This document shows, one piece after another, positions 35,555-44,144 of a stretch of 64,000 nucleotides of DNA (its first letter is position 1; each line of letters begins with the position of its first letter). This stretch comes from an uncultured Bacilli bacterium (lineage in GTDB: Bacteria; Bacillota_I; Bacilli_A; RF39; UBA660). The stretch lies in contig CAKPHY010000003.1 in the NCBI GenBank assembly GCA_934162285.1, forward strand, positions 1-64,000, written 5' to 3'. Position numbers and translations under genes: made by a program. Under the pieces are notes generated by a model. That model searched no databases. It was not told where the DNA came from and saw nothing but the letters and a program-made list of their open reading frames with translations.

Positions 35555-36115
35555 ATGGCAACCCAAAATAAACAATCTTTGTTTAGATTTGATGTTTTAA
35601 TGTTAACTATGTTAATTGCTATTTTTTGTTCTCCTAAAAGTAATAGTAGTTATAACGATGTTAAAAAAGGAACAGGCGTTTTTAATACAGCTGAATACCA
35701 AATTAAATTAAATAATAGTACTAGTTTATCCCAGGTTATTAATTTAGAAGATACAATAACATCTAATAATTATTCAAATCAATATGTTGCACCAGGTAGT
35801 ACAGGTGATATAAAACTAGTTTTAGATTTCTCTAATGTAGATGTTTCTACTAATTATACAATAAATCTAGGCACTTATGATTTACCAGCAAATTTAAAAT
35901 TATATTCTGATTCTACTTATACTACAGAATTTTCATCAATAAGTGGATCTTTTCTTATAAATTCAACACCAATCCATACTTATCATATTTATTGGAAGTG
36001 GATCTATGCAATTGATGACGTGAGTAATGCTAATGATAATTTATATATGAATCATAGTTTATCAGTTTTATTAAATATTAGCACTACACAAAGATTTGAA
36101 GGTGGTAGTAAATGA
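35555..36115 (+). CDS. Secreted TasA/camelysin-like surface protein
   Basis: A 186-residue predicted exported protein. An N-terminal hydrophobic segment (about 11-25) is followed by a beta-sandwich-like region with QYVAPGSTGDIKLVLDFSN and LPANLKLYSDSTY. These are patterns typical of TasA/CalY-type fibre or camelysin proteins of Firmicutes. There is no cell-wall sorting signal. It is the first gene of a three-gene operon and overlaps the next by four bases. No SipW-type signal peptidase gene, which usually accompanies tasA, lies nearby. Fibre formation is inference. Confidence 0.6.
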   Translation: MATQNKQSLFRFDVLMLTMLIAIFCSPKSNSSYNDVKKGTGVFNTAEYQIKLNNSTSLSQVINLEDTITSNNYSNQYVAPGSTGDIKLVLDFSNVDVSTNYTINLGTYDLPANLKLYSDSTYTTEFSSISGSFLINSTPIHTYHIYWKWIYAIDDVSNANDNLYMNHSLSVLLNISTTQRFEGGSK

Positions 36116-36585
36116 AAAGAAGAATATTGTTATTAATACTAGCAACATTATTTCTTATTTTTATTAGTGTCAGAGAAACATATTCTGAGTATAAAAAAGA
36201 TATGGATGTAAAAATAAATTCTACAGCAGCAGATTTTATATGTGATGCCGAAATCGATAATCCAGGTACTTATATTTCAAATGAAGGCTGGGCATATTTC
36301 AAAGTAATAATTAAAAATTATGATGAAGAAGATAATATAACTAAAGTTCCAGTCCAATATAATTTAAGCATTTCAAACCAGTTAGATTCAAAAGCACTTT
36401 ATAGATACTTAGATGCCTCAGGAAATTCAAATAATTTTGTAGATACATTTACAACTAGAAACTATACATTTTCAACCGAATCTAAACAAAGTCAAGTCAT
36501 TAATGTTGAAGTAAGAACTGATTCTATGACCAGTGAAAATGTAGATTTTAAAGTTGATTTAAATTGCTATCAAATATCAAAATAG
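36112..36585 (+). CDS. Secreted TasA/camelysin-like protein, second copy
   Basis: A 157-residue exported protein with an N-terminal hydrophobic segment (about 4-19), the SEYKKDMDVKINSTAADF junction seen in TasA-like proteins after the signal, and a beta-rich body with two Cys (CDAEIDNPG and near the C-terminus LNCYQ). It differs clearly from the preceding protein and is not a recent duplicate. The ATG overlaps the upstream stop (ATGA), and AGGAGG for the third gene follows its stop region, indicating coordinated expression. Confidence 0.6.
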   Translation: MKRRILLLILATLFLIFISVRETYSEYKKDMDVKINSTAADFICDAEIDNPGTYISNEGWAYFKVIIKNYDEEDNITKVPVQYNLSISNQLDSKALYRYLDASGNSNNFVDTFTTRNYTFSTESKQSQVINVEVRTDSMTSENVDFKVDLNCYQISK

Positions 36586-36597
36586 GAGGGATTAAGA

Positions 36598-38760
36598 TTG
36601 AAAGATAGAAGTTATATTATATTAGGTATAGTTATATTTACTTTATTCTCATTAAACATAGCAAAAACATATGGAAGATATACTAAAACAGTTACCAAAA
36701 CTGGTACGATAGCAACAGCAGAGGTTGGTTATTGTAAAAGTAAAAATATTACATCTTTTAAAGAATGTTTAATAAGGAATGATAGTCAACAAGAATTAAA
36801 TGATGCCTTGAACACAATATCATTAAGAACAAATTCAGTTAATTTTGCTAATGTTGAACCGATTGGAGTTTATATTCCTAAGACAACTTATACTAATATA
36901 GAAAATAAAACTAATACGTCATCAATCGCAGCTACTACTGGTAATAGATTTACCTATGTAATAGAAAATAAATTGATAACTGAATTTGATGCAGATGATT
37001 CAGATATAACAAAAATAAAATTTAATACAGCTACTGGTTTTTATACTTATACGGATTCTCAAGTAGGTAATATTAATGATTTGGTAACAACAGCAGAAGA
37101 TATTGAAAAAGGTATTTATAAATATACATGTTTAAATGAAACATCTAATGGTAATTGTACGTCATTGTATTTATTTACTGAAGAATCCTATTTAATATCT
37201 AACGCTTACAGATTTAAACAAGGATATAGATATACTTATCAAGTTGTCGGAACATCAAGTTCTAATCCGGGATTATATAAAGGTGAAGATGATTATACAA
37301 TATATGAAGATAATGTGGCAAAAGACAATTTTACCTATTACTATCGAGGCGACGTACAAAACAATTGGGTTTCATTTGGTAACTTTTTATGGAGAATTAT
37401 TAGAATAAATGGTGATGGCAGTATTAGAATGATTTATTCTGGATTGAAAAGTGCAACTAATCATACAGGGTATAATGCCCAAATAGGAAAAACAACGTTT
37501 GGAGATACGTCAACAAAAACAGCTACTACGAAAGATGTAACAGGATTAATGAATGATACAATTACAACGACACATTCAAATGGGATGTATGGAAATACAT
37601 ATGTAGGGTATATGTATAATCCTGAAAAAGAAATAGCAACATATCCTAATATAAATGTTGGTTCAAGTAACACAGATATCGGTGGATATAAATTAAATTA
37701 TTTTCCTACATTTATGAATATCAACGATACAATAAATTATTATTTTTTCAAAGATTTTGATCCAATTACAGATTGCTTTACAGGTAGTGAAAATGATGAT
37801 AGTGGAGCTTGTACATTAAAGTGTAAAAGTTTAGGAAATGATGGAGATGCAGGCATTGATTGCATTCAAAGTAATTGGAATACTTTAGCATCAACATCTG
37901 GTAATTATAGTACTACTGATTCTGGAGTATCTTTTAACCAATATGTATATAAAAGTGATTATAAATATACATGTTGGTCATATGGCACTCCTGTTTTACA
38001 TAGCAATAGTGATGGTACCACTAGTGTATATATAACATGTTCGATTGTTTCTGAAATTGTTGGTACAGTAAAAGATCAACCAACTAAAGCCAAAGTAAAA
38101 TATCATGGTTTATTTTCGAAAGATGCAACAACTTCTAACAAAAATGTTAAAGATAGTAATATAAAAACTCAAGTTGATAAATGGTATGCAAGTAATATTT
38201 TAAATAAAACTGATGCTAATAATAATTTACTTGAGAGTTATTTATCAGATGAAATATTTTGTAATGATAGAACGTCAAGTAGTACTTTTCCATTAGCGTC
38301 TGGAAATAGTTCATACTTATATGGATCTTTTACAAGAAATGTAACCAATAAAAATCCTAGTTTTAAATGTCCAAATTTAAGTAATGATGGTTTTACTTTG
38401 AAGGTAAGTGAAGAAACAAGTACAGTAAAAGCAAGTGGAGTTGGCAATAATGTGCTAACTTATCCAATAGGATTAATTACAATAGATGAAGCTGCTTATG
38501 CGGGTGGAAAGAATAGTTTAATAAATCCCAAATATTATTTATGGACAGGAACAGCATATTGGACAATGTCTCCATTTGCTTTTTATTCATATACGGCTAG
38601 TGTTTTTGAAGCAATCGTATATCCAAGTGGTAATCTAAGTAATAATAACACAGCAGAAGGATATCCAGGTATTAGACCTGTCATTAATTTAAAGCCTAAT
38701 GTTTTATATGCAAGTGGAATAGGAACTGAAAGTGATCCATATATTATTACAATTAAATAA
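36598..38760 (+). CDS. Large surface protein with TasA-like start and DUF6273-like C-terminus
   Basis: A 720-residue exported protein. The start is TTG 36598, eight bases after a perfect AGGAGG. The N-terminal signal (about 6-22) runs into YGRYTKTVTKTGTIATAEVG, as in TasA-like precursors. From about residue 225 the YYYRGDVQNNW and FLWRIIRINGDGSIRMIY segment begins a C-terminal domain ending with YWTMSPF, PGIRPVINLKPNV and GTESDPY. This pattern belongs to DUF6273/lectin-like extracellular domains of gut Firmicutes. A related domain is in the adhesin at 40994. It has several Cys pairs and no anchor motif. Confidence 0.65.
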   Translation: MKDRSYIILGIVIFTLFSLNIAKTYGRYTKTVTKTGTIATAEVGYCKSKNITSFKECLIRNDSQQELNDALNTISLRTNSVNFANVEPIGVYIPKTTYTNIENKTNTSSIAATTGNRFTYVIENKLITEFDADDSDITKIKFNTATGFYTYTDSQVGNINDLVTTAEDIEKGIYKYTCLNETSNGNCTSLYLFTEESYLISNAYRFKQGYRYTYQVVGTSSSNPGLYKGEDDYTIYEDNVAKDNFTYYYRGDVQNNWVSFGNFLWRIIRINGDGSIRMIYSGLKSATNHTGYNAQIGKTTFGDTSTKTATTKDVTGLMNDTITTTHSNGMYGNTYVGYMYNPEKEIATYPNINVGSSNTDIGGYKLNYFPTFMNINDTINYYFFKDFDPITDCFTGSENDDSGACTLKCKSLGNDGDAGIDCIQSNWNTLASTSGNYSTTDSGVSFNQYVYKSDYKYTCWSYGTPVLHSNSDGTTSVYITCSIVSEIVGTVKDQPTKAKVKYHGLFSKDATTSNKNVKDSNIKTQVDKWYASNILNKTDANNNLLESYLSDEIFCNDRTSSSTFPLASGNSSYLYGSFTRNVTNKNPSFKCPNLSNDGFTLKVSEETSTVKASGVGNNVLTYPIGLITIDEAAYAGGKNSLINPKYYLWTGTAYWTMSPFAFYSYTASVFEAIVYPSGNLSNNNTAEGYPGIRPVINLKPNVLYASGIGTESDPYIITIK

Positions 38761-38877
38761 TTAAATATTTGAAATTATTAGAAAAAATAAGTCATTAGTT
38801 AAACAAGTTATTGGCAAATTTCTAAAATTTCAAAAAGGAAACATATTTGAATATACTTCTTTCCAGCAATCTAAAAT

Positions 38878-38899
38878 AGCTTCAATGAAGCTGTTTTTT
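38878..38899 (+). terminator. Terminator between surface operon and amidoligase pair
   Basis: AGCTT (38878-38882) pairs with AAGCT (38888-38892), extended by CA/TG, then GTTTTTT. Confidence 0.75.
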
Positions 38900-38900
38900 C

Positions 38901-38929
38901 TTGACATAATAAGTATTTGAATTTAAAAT
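38901..38929 (+). promoter_or_regulatory. Promoter of the membrane protein/amidoligase pair
   Basis: TTGACA (38901-38906), 17 bases, TAAAAT (38924-38929), 24 bases before the GTG start. Confidence 0.85.
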
Positions 38930-38953
38930 AGCAATCAAAAAGAAGGGGATTTT

Positions 38954-39772
38954 GTGGATTTAACGAAAGAACAATTAAAAAAGCGTAAGCAAAAAATTTT
39001 AGACTTGGAAAAAGAAATTAAAACATTAGAAAGTACTTTAAAAAATCCGAAGTTAACAAAAGCTAAAAATCAAACTATTAAAAATTTAAGACTATTAGAA
39101 ACTACTGGTAAATTTTTAGCTCCATATGTGCTTGTTGCAGGATTGACAGTTACTGGTTTTGCTAAAATGGAATCAACACCATTTGTAAGGGATCAATATC
39201 ATGAGAATTTAAACATTAGACAAGAGTATGATAGTTCTGGTAATTATACTTCTAAGGAACAATATACTCCTTTTAAAAGCAGTGATAGTATTTTAATATA
39301 TACTAGTAAATGGACTTTAAAAGATGACATTTATAGTCGTATAGTTGAGTCTTATGATATTTCTTCTTTGAATGTTGAAACTTTAATTGATGCTGTTAAT
39401 AAAAGTGATTTTAGTATAAAAGAAATACTAGGAGAACCTAAAACTAGGAGAGTAGAGAATAGAACTTCTCTAAGTGATGAAAATAATTTTGAAAGTTTAA
39501 AAGCAATTATCTATTCTGTTGATGAAGATAATTTTATTCTTAAAGAACAAAGTGCTGATCAAAATGTTTCAGAAACTTTTCTTTGGTTTTTAGTTACTTT
39601 GGTTTTGGAATATTTAGTAAAATTATTTGATGGTAGAACATCCATTTTAAAAAAACTAAAAACTGTTGCTTCTAAATATTATCAAGATGAAGATCTAGTA
39701 CTTGCTTATAAAAAATTGCAACTAAAAAGAGAAAATTATAATAGATTGGTAGGAAAAAATTTTGAAAAATAA
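38954..39772 (+). CDS. Hypothetical membrane protein paired with amidoligase
   Basis: A 272-residue protein not assigned to a family. An N-terminal Lys/Glu-rich coiled coil (about 1-45) precedes a probable membrane helix (about 53-72, FLAPYVLVAGLTVTGFA). A likely extracytoplasmic region of about 130 residues follows, then a second helix (about 208-226, FLWFLVTLVLEYLVKLF) and a basic tail. The start is GTG 38954 behind AAGGGG. It overlaps the amidoligase gene by eleven bases, so it is probably the partner, membrane scaffold or substrate of that enzyme (inference). Confidence 0.65.
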   Translation: MDLTKEQLKKRKQKILDLEKEIKTLESTLKNPKLTKAKNQTIKNLRLLETTGKFLAPYVLVAGLTVTGFAKMESTPFVRDQYHENLNIRQEYDSSGNYTSKEQYTPFKSSDSILIYTSKWTLKDDIYSRIVESYDISSLNVETLIDAVNKSDFSIKEILGEPKTRRVENRTSLSDENNFESLKAIIYSVDEDNFILKEQSADQNVSETFLWFLVTLVLEYLVKLFDGRTSILKKLKTVASKYYQDEDLVLAYKKLQLKRENYNRLVGKNFEK

Positions 39773-40763
39773 TGAATCAATATTTAAAGTAATTAAACCT
39801 AAAGATAATACATTTTTTAGTAAACTTAATAGTAGTGATTTATTGGATTTAATGATTTTGTTAGAAGAATATTATCTTGAATATCGTGAAAATTTAGATT
39901 TAAAACCTGATGTCACTTTTGGTTTAGAATTAGAGTTTGAACATTCAAATAATGTTATGATAAATACTAGCTTGAAAAGTCTTGGAATAGCTAATAGGTG
40001 GGCGATTAAACCGGATATTACTCTTTTTAATGGTGGCGAAATAGCATCACCCATTTTACGCGATAAAAAAGAAACGTGGTTAGAATTAAAAAAGGTATGT
40101 GACATTTTAAATAAATATGCTAAAATTGGTGAAAATTCTGGTGGTCATATTCATATTGGAAGTCATGTTTTAGGATCTAAAAAGGATTCGTGGTTAAATT
40201 TTATTAAATTTTGGGCTGCTTATGAAAATATTATTTTTAGATTTAGTTATGGTGAGTATTTAACTGAAAGACCTAATATTATGAGATATGCCTCACCACT
40301 TGCTCTGGATTTCTTTGAAGATTGTGAAAAAATAAGTGATGAAGTTTATAATGCTACTGATTTAATTTATCTTATTGATGCTTCAAAGCTTCGAGCTGTT
40401 AGTTTTAGAAAAGTTTATGATTTAGATAAGTTTTCAAAAAATGATACTATAGAATTTAGATGCTCAAATGGAACTTTAAATCCTATTATCTGGCAAAATA
40501 ACGTGAATTTCTTTGCTAAGATATTAAAGTATGCAAAAAGTACAAGTTTTGATCAAGATATTGTCACAAAACGTTTTTTAAAGTTAAAAGATGAAAATTT
40601 AACAATAAATTTGTATGATGAAATAAATTTAGATCAAGCTTTAGAATTGTGTGATCTATTATTTACTAATAATCGTGATAAAATATATTTTTTAAGACAA
40701 TATTTAAAAGAATTTAAAATAGAAACGATTCCTTTCGTTAAAGCTAAAAAATTCACTTTATAA
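39762..40763 (+). CDS. Amidoligase family enzyme (COOH-NH2 ligase)
   Basis: A 333-residue member of the glutamine synthetase/gamma-glutamylcysteine synthetase-like amidoligase_2 family. Landmarks are FGLELEFEH (about 53-61, metal-binding Glu), KPDITLFNGGEIASPIL, GGHIHIGS (about 127-134) and IEFRCSNGTLNP (about 230-241). Such enzymes form amide bonds with ATP and are proposed to modify peptides or cell-envelope components. The substrate is unknown. The start is TTG 39762, seven bases after AGGA, within the end of the membrane protein gene. A terminator follows. Confidence 0.78.
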   Translation: MKNNESIFKVIKPKDNTFFSKLNSSDLLDLMILLEEYYLEYRENLDLKPDVTFGLELEFEHSNNVMINTSLKSLGIANRWAIKPDITLFNGGEIASPILRDKKETWLELKKVCDILNKYAKIGENSGGHIHIGSHVLGSKKDSWLNFIKFWAAYENIIFRFSYGEYLTERPNIMRYASPLALDFFEDCEKISDEVYNATDLIYLIDASKLRAVSFRKVYDLDKFSKNDTIEFRCSNGTLNPIIWQNNVNFFAKILKYAKSTSFDQDIVTKRFLKLKDENLTINLYDEINLDQALELCDLLFTNNRDKIYFLRQYLKEFKIETIPFVKAKKFTL

Positions 40764-40785
40764 AAGCATTTTAGATGCTTTTTTT
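40762..40785 (+). terminator. Terminator of the amidoligase operon
   Basis: AAAAGCAT (40762-40769) pairs with ATGCTTTT (40775-40782), then more T. Confidence 0.85.
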
Positions 40786-40790
40786 AATGC

Positions 40791-40840
40791 AACTTGCTAA
40801 ATTTTTAAAACTTTTGTATAATTATATTAATAATACTAAC
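40791..40840 (+). promoter_or_regulatory. Upstream copy of a duplicated promoter
   Basis: TTGCTA (40794-40799), 17 bases, TATAAT (40817-40822), continuing TATATTAATAATACTAA. The same module recurs exactly 128 bases downstream. Confidence 0.7.
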
Positions 40841-40918
40841 AGTTTGCAAAAGTGAATAAAAATGACAAAATATTTTTCTTTTTAACCATTTGTTTATAAT
40901 TGTGTGATTTCTTTCAAC

Positions 40919-40965
40919 TTCTTGCTAATCTGTTACCCTTTTTGTATAATTATATTAATACTAAA
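40919..40965 (+). promoter_or_regulatory. Downstream copy of the duplicated promoter, before the adhesin gene
   Basis: TTGCTA (40922-40927), 17 bases, TATAAT (40945-40950), continuing TATATTAATACTAA. It lies 44 bases before the ATG. Confidence 0.75.
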
Positions 40966-40993
40966 ATAGGATCTTTTAGAGGTAAGGTTGATT

Positions 40994-43900
40994 ATGATGA
41001 AAAAATATTCTAGAATTTTATGTTTTATTTTATTAGTTATTGGAATGTTTTTAAATTTAAAAGTAAAAGCTTATTATGATTTTACTAAAGAAGAAAAATT
41101 TTCTTTTTTGACGGAAAGTTATAGTAATTTGTCACTCACAACAGATAAAAGTACATATGGAATGTGTAATCGCGATGCAACAGTGAAATTAACAATTAGC
41201 AATTCAAATGTTTACAATGTCAATTATAAAATAAGCATCAATGATTCAAATTTAACTTATACAGTTGATGGAGCAAGTAGTTCAAGTTATACCATAACTA
41301 AAAGTGGAACTAGAACGCATACAATTGTTTTAAAAGGAACAACAACTAATACTAGCGTTTCGATTATAGTAACACCGACTGGACCTTATAGTAGTAAACA
41401 CACTAAAAGTATAAATTTGGATCTTGTTTGTCCGGTTTGTACATGGGAAACACCAACAACTAATTCTATAAAAAATGGGGACACTTTTATTTATAATTTG
41501 AGTTGTACTGATGCTAATGGAATTTCTACATCAACTTTAACAAGTAATTCATTTACAATTTCGAATTCTAGTGCACTTTCTATTGAAAGCATTACAAGTA
41601 CAAGTATCACAAATGGTTATAAATATACTATTACAACTAAAGGTGGAAGTACCAATGGTGATGCATACATTACTTTAAATGCCGGCACAGTTTTTGATAA
41701 AAATGGAAATGTTAATGTTTTAAGTAAAAGTCCTAATATAAAAATAGATAATAGTGTAGTGGTTAGCTTTAATGCTAATGGAGGTAGTACTTCTACTACA
41801 ACAAAAACAGTCAATTATAAGGCAGCTTATGGCGAATTGCCAACGCCTACAAGAAGTGGTTATAAATTTGATGGTTGGTATACTAGTGCAACAGGAGGTA
41901 CAGTTGTGAATAGTACAACAATTGTAACTAATTCTAGTGCTCATACACTTTATGCTCATTGGTCAGATATTGAAGCTCCGGTGTGTACATTTGGCTCATT
42001 TGATAAAGAATCTTTAACTCTTGGCGAAACTACTAATATCAAACTTACATGTACAGATAATGTTGGAGTTACCACAACTAATTTAACTAGTAGTTCTTTT
42101 ACAATTTCTAGTTCAAACGCTATTTCTATTTCTAACATTACAAGCTCATCAACTACTAATGGAGTTATATATACAATAACCATTACAGGTGGAACTACAT
42201 CAAGTAATTCAACTATTTCTTTAAAATCTGGTTCTGTTAAAGATGCCGCTGGAAATGGTAATAGTGCTGTTACTAGTGCATCAATCACAAATATCGCCGA
42301 TCAATCTGGCCCTGAAATTTCTTTCAGTTCTAACGGCAATATGACTTATAGTAAATCTCAATCTACTAAAGTTACCGTTACTGACATGTCTAATGTCGCT
42401 AGCGCTAAATACTTATGGACTCAAACTAAGGGGGCTAGTGCTGCTAATGGCACTTCATTTACAAGCGGCTCTACTATTACTAAAAATTCTGGTGATGGTT
42501 TATGGTATTTATGCGTTTACGCTACTGACTCTTATGGTAATGCAACTAACGAATGTTCTGAAGCCTTCGCTTTAGACAATACTCCTCCTGTTATTACCGC
42601 TTCCGATATTTGTATCTTAAAAGGTCAAACATTAACAATAAGCAATTATGCAACTGCTAGTGATGCTAATGGTGTAACATTATCGGCTAGTTCTCTTGAT
42701 ACTTCAACAACTGGAGTTAAGTCAGTGACAATAACAGCTACTGATGGTGCAGGAAATACTTCAACTAAGACAGTAAAAGTATATGTTTATACAAAATTAA
42801 CCGAAACTCTTGTTACAAGTGGGGACGGTTTATACAAAGATGCTTATACTGTAAATAGATATTTATATCGTGGTTCTTCTCCTAACAACTATTTAACGTT
42901 TAACGGTCAAACTTGGAGAATTGTTGCCGTAAACCCTGATGGTACTTATAAACTTGTTTATATGACTTCATTAGGAAATAGACAAGTTCACTCAGCTAAT
43001 AGTACATTCGCGGGAACAAGATTAGAAACTTATTTACTAGATACTTACTATGCTGGTTTAACAACTGAAGCAAAAAATTACATAGTTTCTAGTGGATATT
43101 ACTACGAAGGAAAGATTGGATCTACTAATTACAATGATACGATGGCAACAAACGTTAATACCGATAGAGCTAGTGCTTATACTGGTAAAGTTGCATTATT
43201 AAGTGCAAGTGATCTTATCCTAGCAAGTACTCATTCTAAATGTACTAATTACTATTATTCTTATACTAGTTCAGGTGGGGTAATACCATGTTTCAGTGAG
43301 AACTATTTATCTGCTTTAAATAGTAGTGATTGGTGGATTATGAATAATCATACTAATGGTAACTCTCGTTATTTCAACTCGAGCGGATTACAAAACAAGA
43401 TCTCATATGATGAATCAGCTGTTTATCCTTCTGTAACTCTAAAGGGTACAACAACATTCTTAGGTTCTGGAACTAGTAGTGATCCATATACTATTTGTAC
43501 TAACTGTGAAGAAAGTGGTCTTTCTAGCACTACTTGTGAAGTTACTACTTCTGATGGTTATGATACAAGTAAAGTTATTACAATTACGCCTTCTTCAACT
43601 AGTGGTATCACATATTCTTGGGATGGTATTAATTGGTCTTCAACTAATAGCAAGACTATAACTGAAGCCGGTGTTTATAGCGCTTGGATTAAAGATAGTA
43701 GCAACAAAGTTAATCGTTGTTCTGTTACTATTAACAGTCGTAAGGAATATCGTAAGGCTTCTTGTAGCACAAATTTTGGTTCATGGCATGCTAATGGTGG
43801 TAAATATGTTGATCAAGGAGCTAGTTGTGGTACAACAAAAGCTGAGGCTGAATCTTGGGGTGGTACTCAGTACTTCCTAGCTACAACCGGGGCCGAATGG

Positions 43901-44062
43901 TGTACATTACCTAGTGGTGGAGCAGGATATTGCACATGGTGTCAAAAGTTTACTCGAACATGTACACCAACCAATTGTAGTGAATATGGTGCATGGCAGA
44001 CTGGAGTATTATATGGCACATGTACTAGTAAAGTAGAATCTCGTACGGCTATAGGAAAATAG
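40994..44062 (+). CDS. Large secreted adhesin with Ig-like, InlB-type and DUF6273-like domains
   Basis: A 1022-residue exported protein. The signal peptide covers about 1-26 (FILLVIGMFLNLKVKA). Two Cys-containing Ig-like repeats of about 100 residues (TFTISNSSALSIESITS and FTISSSNAISISNITSS) flank an InlB/Flg_new repeat (VVSFNANGGSTS, YKFDGWYTSATGG, TLYAHWSD). Further Ig-like parts follow, then a domain with GQTWRIVAVNPDGTYKLVY and GTSSDPY related to that of the 36598 protein, and a Cys-rich C-terminus. No LPXTG or membrane anchor. ATG 40994 or 40997 starts it. Host or matrix binding is inferred. Confidence 0.75.
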   Translation: MMKKYSRILCFILLVIGMFLNLKVKAYYDFTKEEKFSFLTESYSNLSLTTDKSTYGMCNRDATVKLTISNSNVYNVNYKISINDSNLTYTVDGASSSSYTITKSGTRTHTIVLKGTTTNTSVSIIVTPTGPYSSKHTKSINLDLVCPVCTWETPTTNSIKNGDTFIYNLSCTDANGISTSTLTSNSFTISNSSALSIESITSTSITNGYKYTITTKGGSTNGDAYITLNAGTVFDKNGNVNVLSKSPNIKIDNSVVVSFNANGGSTSTTTKTVNYKAAYGELPTPTRSGYKFDGWYTSATGGTVVNSTTIVTNSSAHTLYAHWSDIEAPVCTFGSFDKESLTLGETTNIKLTCTDNVGVTTTNLTSSSFTISSSNAISISNITSSSTTNGVIYTITITGGTTSSNSTISLKSGSVKDAAGNGNSAVTSASITNIADQSGPEISFSSNGNMTYSKSQSTKVTVTDMSNVASAKYLWTQTKGASAANGTSFTSGSTITKNSGDGLWYLCVYATDSYGNATNECSEAFALDNTPPVITASDICILKGQTLTISNYATASDANGVTLSASSLDTSTTGVKSVTITATDGAGNTSTKTVKVYVYTKLTETLVTSGDGLYKDAYTVNRYLYRGSSPNNYLTFNGQTWRIVAVNPDGTYKLVYMTSLGNRQVHSANSTFAGTRLETYLLDTYYAGLTTEAKNYIVSSGYYYEGKIGSTNYNDTMATNVNTDRASAYTGKVALLSASDLILASTHSKCTNYYYSYTSSGGVIPCFSENYLSALNSSDWWIMNNHTNGNSRYFNSSGLQNKISYDESAVYPSVTLKGTTTFLGSGTSSDPYTICTNCEESGLSSTTCEVTTSDGYDTSKVITITPSSTSGITYSWDGINWSSTNSKTITEAGVYSAWIKDSSNKVNRCSVTINSRKEYRKASCSTNFGSWHANGGKYVDQGASCGTTKAEAESWGGTQYFLATTGAEWCTLPSGGAGYCTWCQKFTRTCTPTNCSEYGAWQTGVLYGTCTSKVESRTAIGK

Positions 44063-44088
44063 AAAGCATTAATTTGCTTTCTTTTTTT
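44061..44088 (+). terminator. Terminator of the adhesin gene
   Basis: GAAAGCA (44062-44068) pairs with TGCTTTC (44075-44081), then seven T. It overlaps the stop region. Confidence 0.85.
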
Positions 44089-44121
44089 GACAATTATCTT
44101 TTTTTTATCAAGCAAATAATG

Positions 44122-44140
44122 TATAATTATAAAAGGTGAT
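44122..44140 (+). promoter_or_regulatory. -10 box and Shine-Dalgarno of the cysteine desulfurase operon
   Basis: TATAAT (44122-44127) is followed seven bases later by GGTGAT (44135-44140) and ATG at 44145. A TTGACA at 44087 is 29 bases away and probably not the partner, so the -35 is weak. Confidence 0.5.
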
Positions 44141-44144
44141 AAAA

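Noticed and set aside
41956..42288. Minus-strand open frame of 110 residues inside the adhesin gene
   Set aside because: It is the shadow of low-complexity Ser/Thr codons, with no start signals.
36598..44062. Diversity-generating retroelement targeting the two DUF6273-like domains
   Set aside because: No reverse transcriptase gene, template repeat or Avd-like gene is visible in the window.
44087..44127. TTGACA at 44087 as the -35 of the cysteine desulfurase promoter
   Set aside because: The spacer to TATAAT would be 29 bases, too long for a normal promoter.
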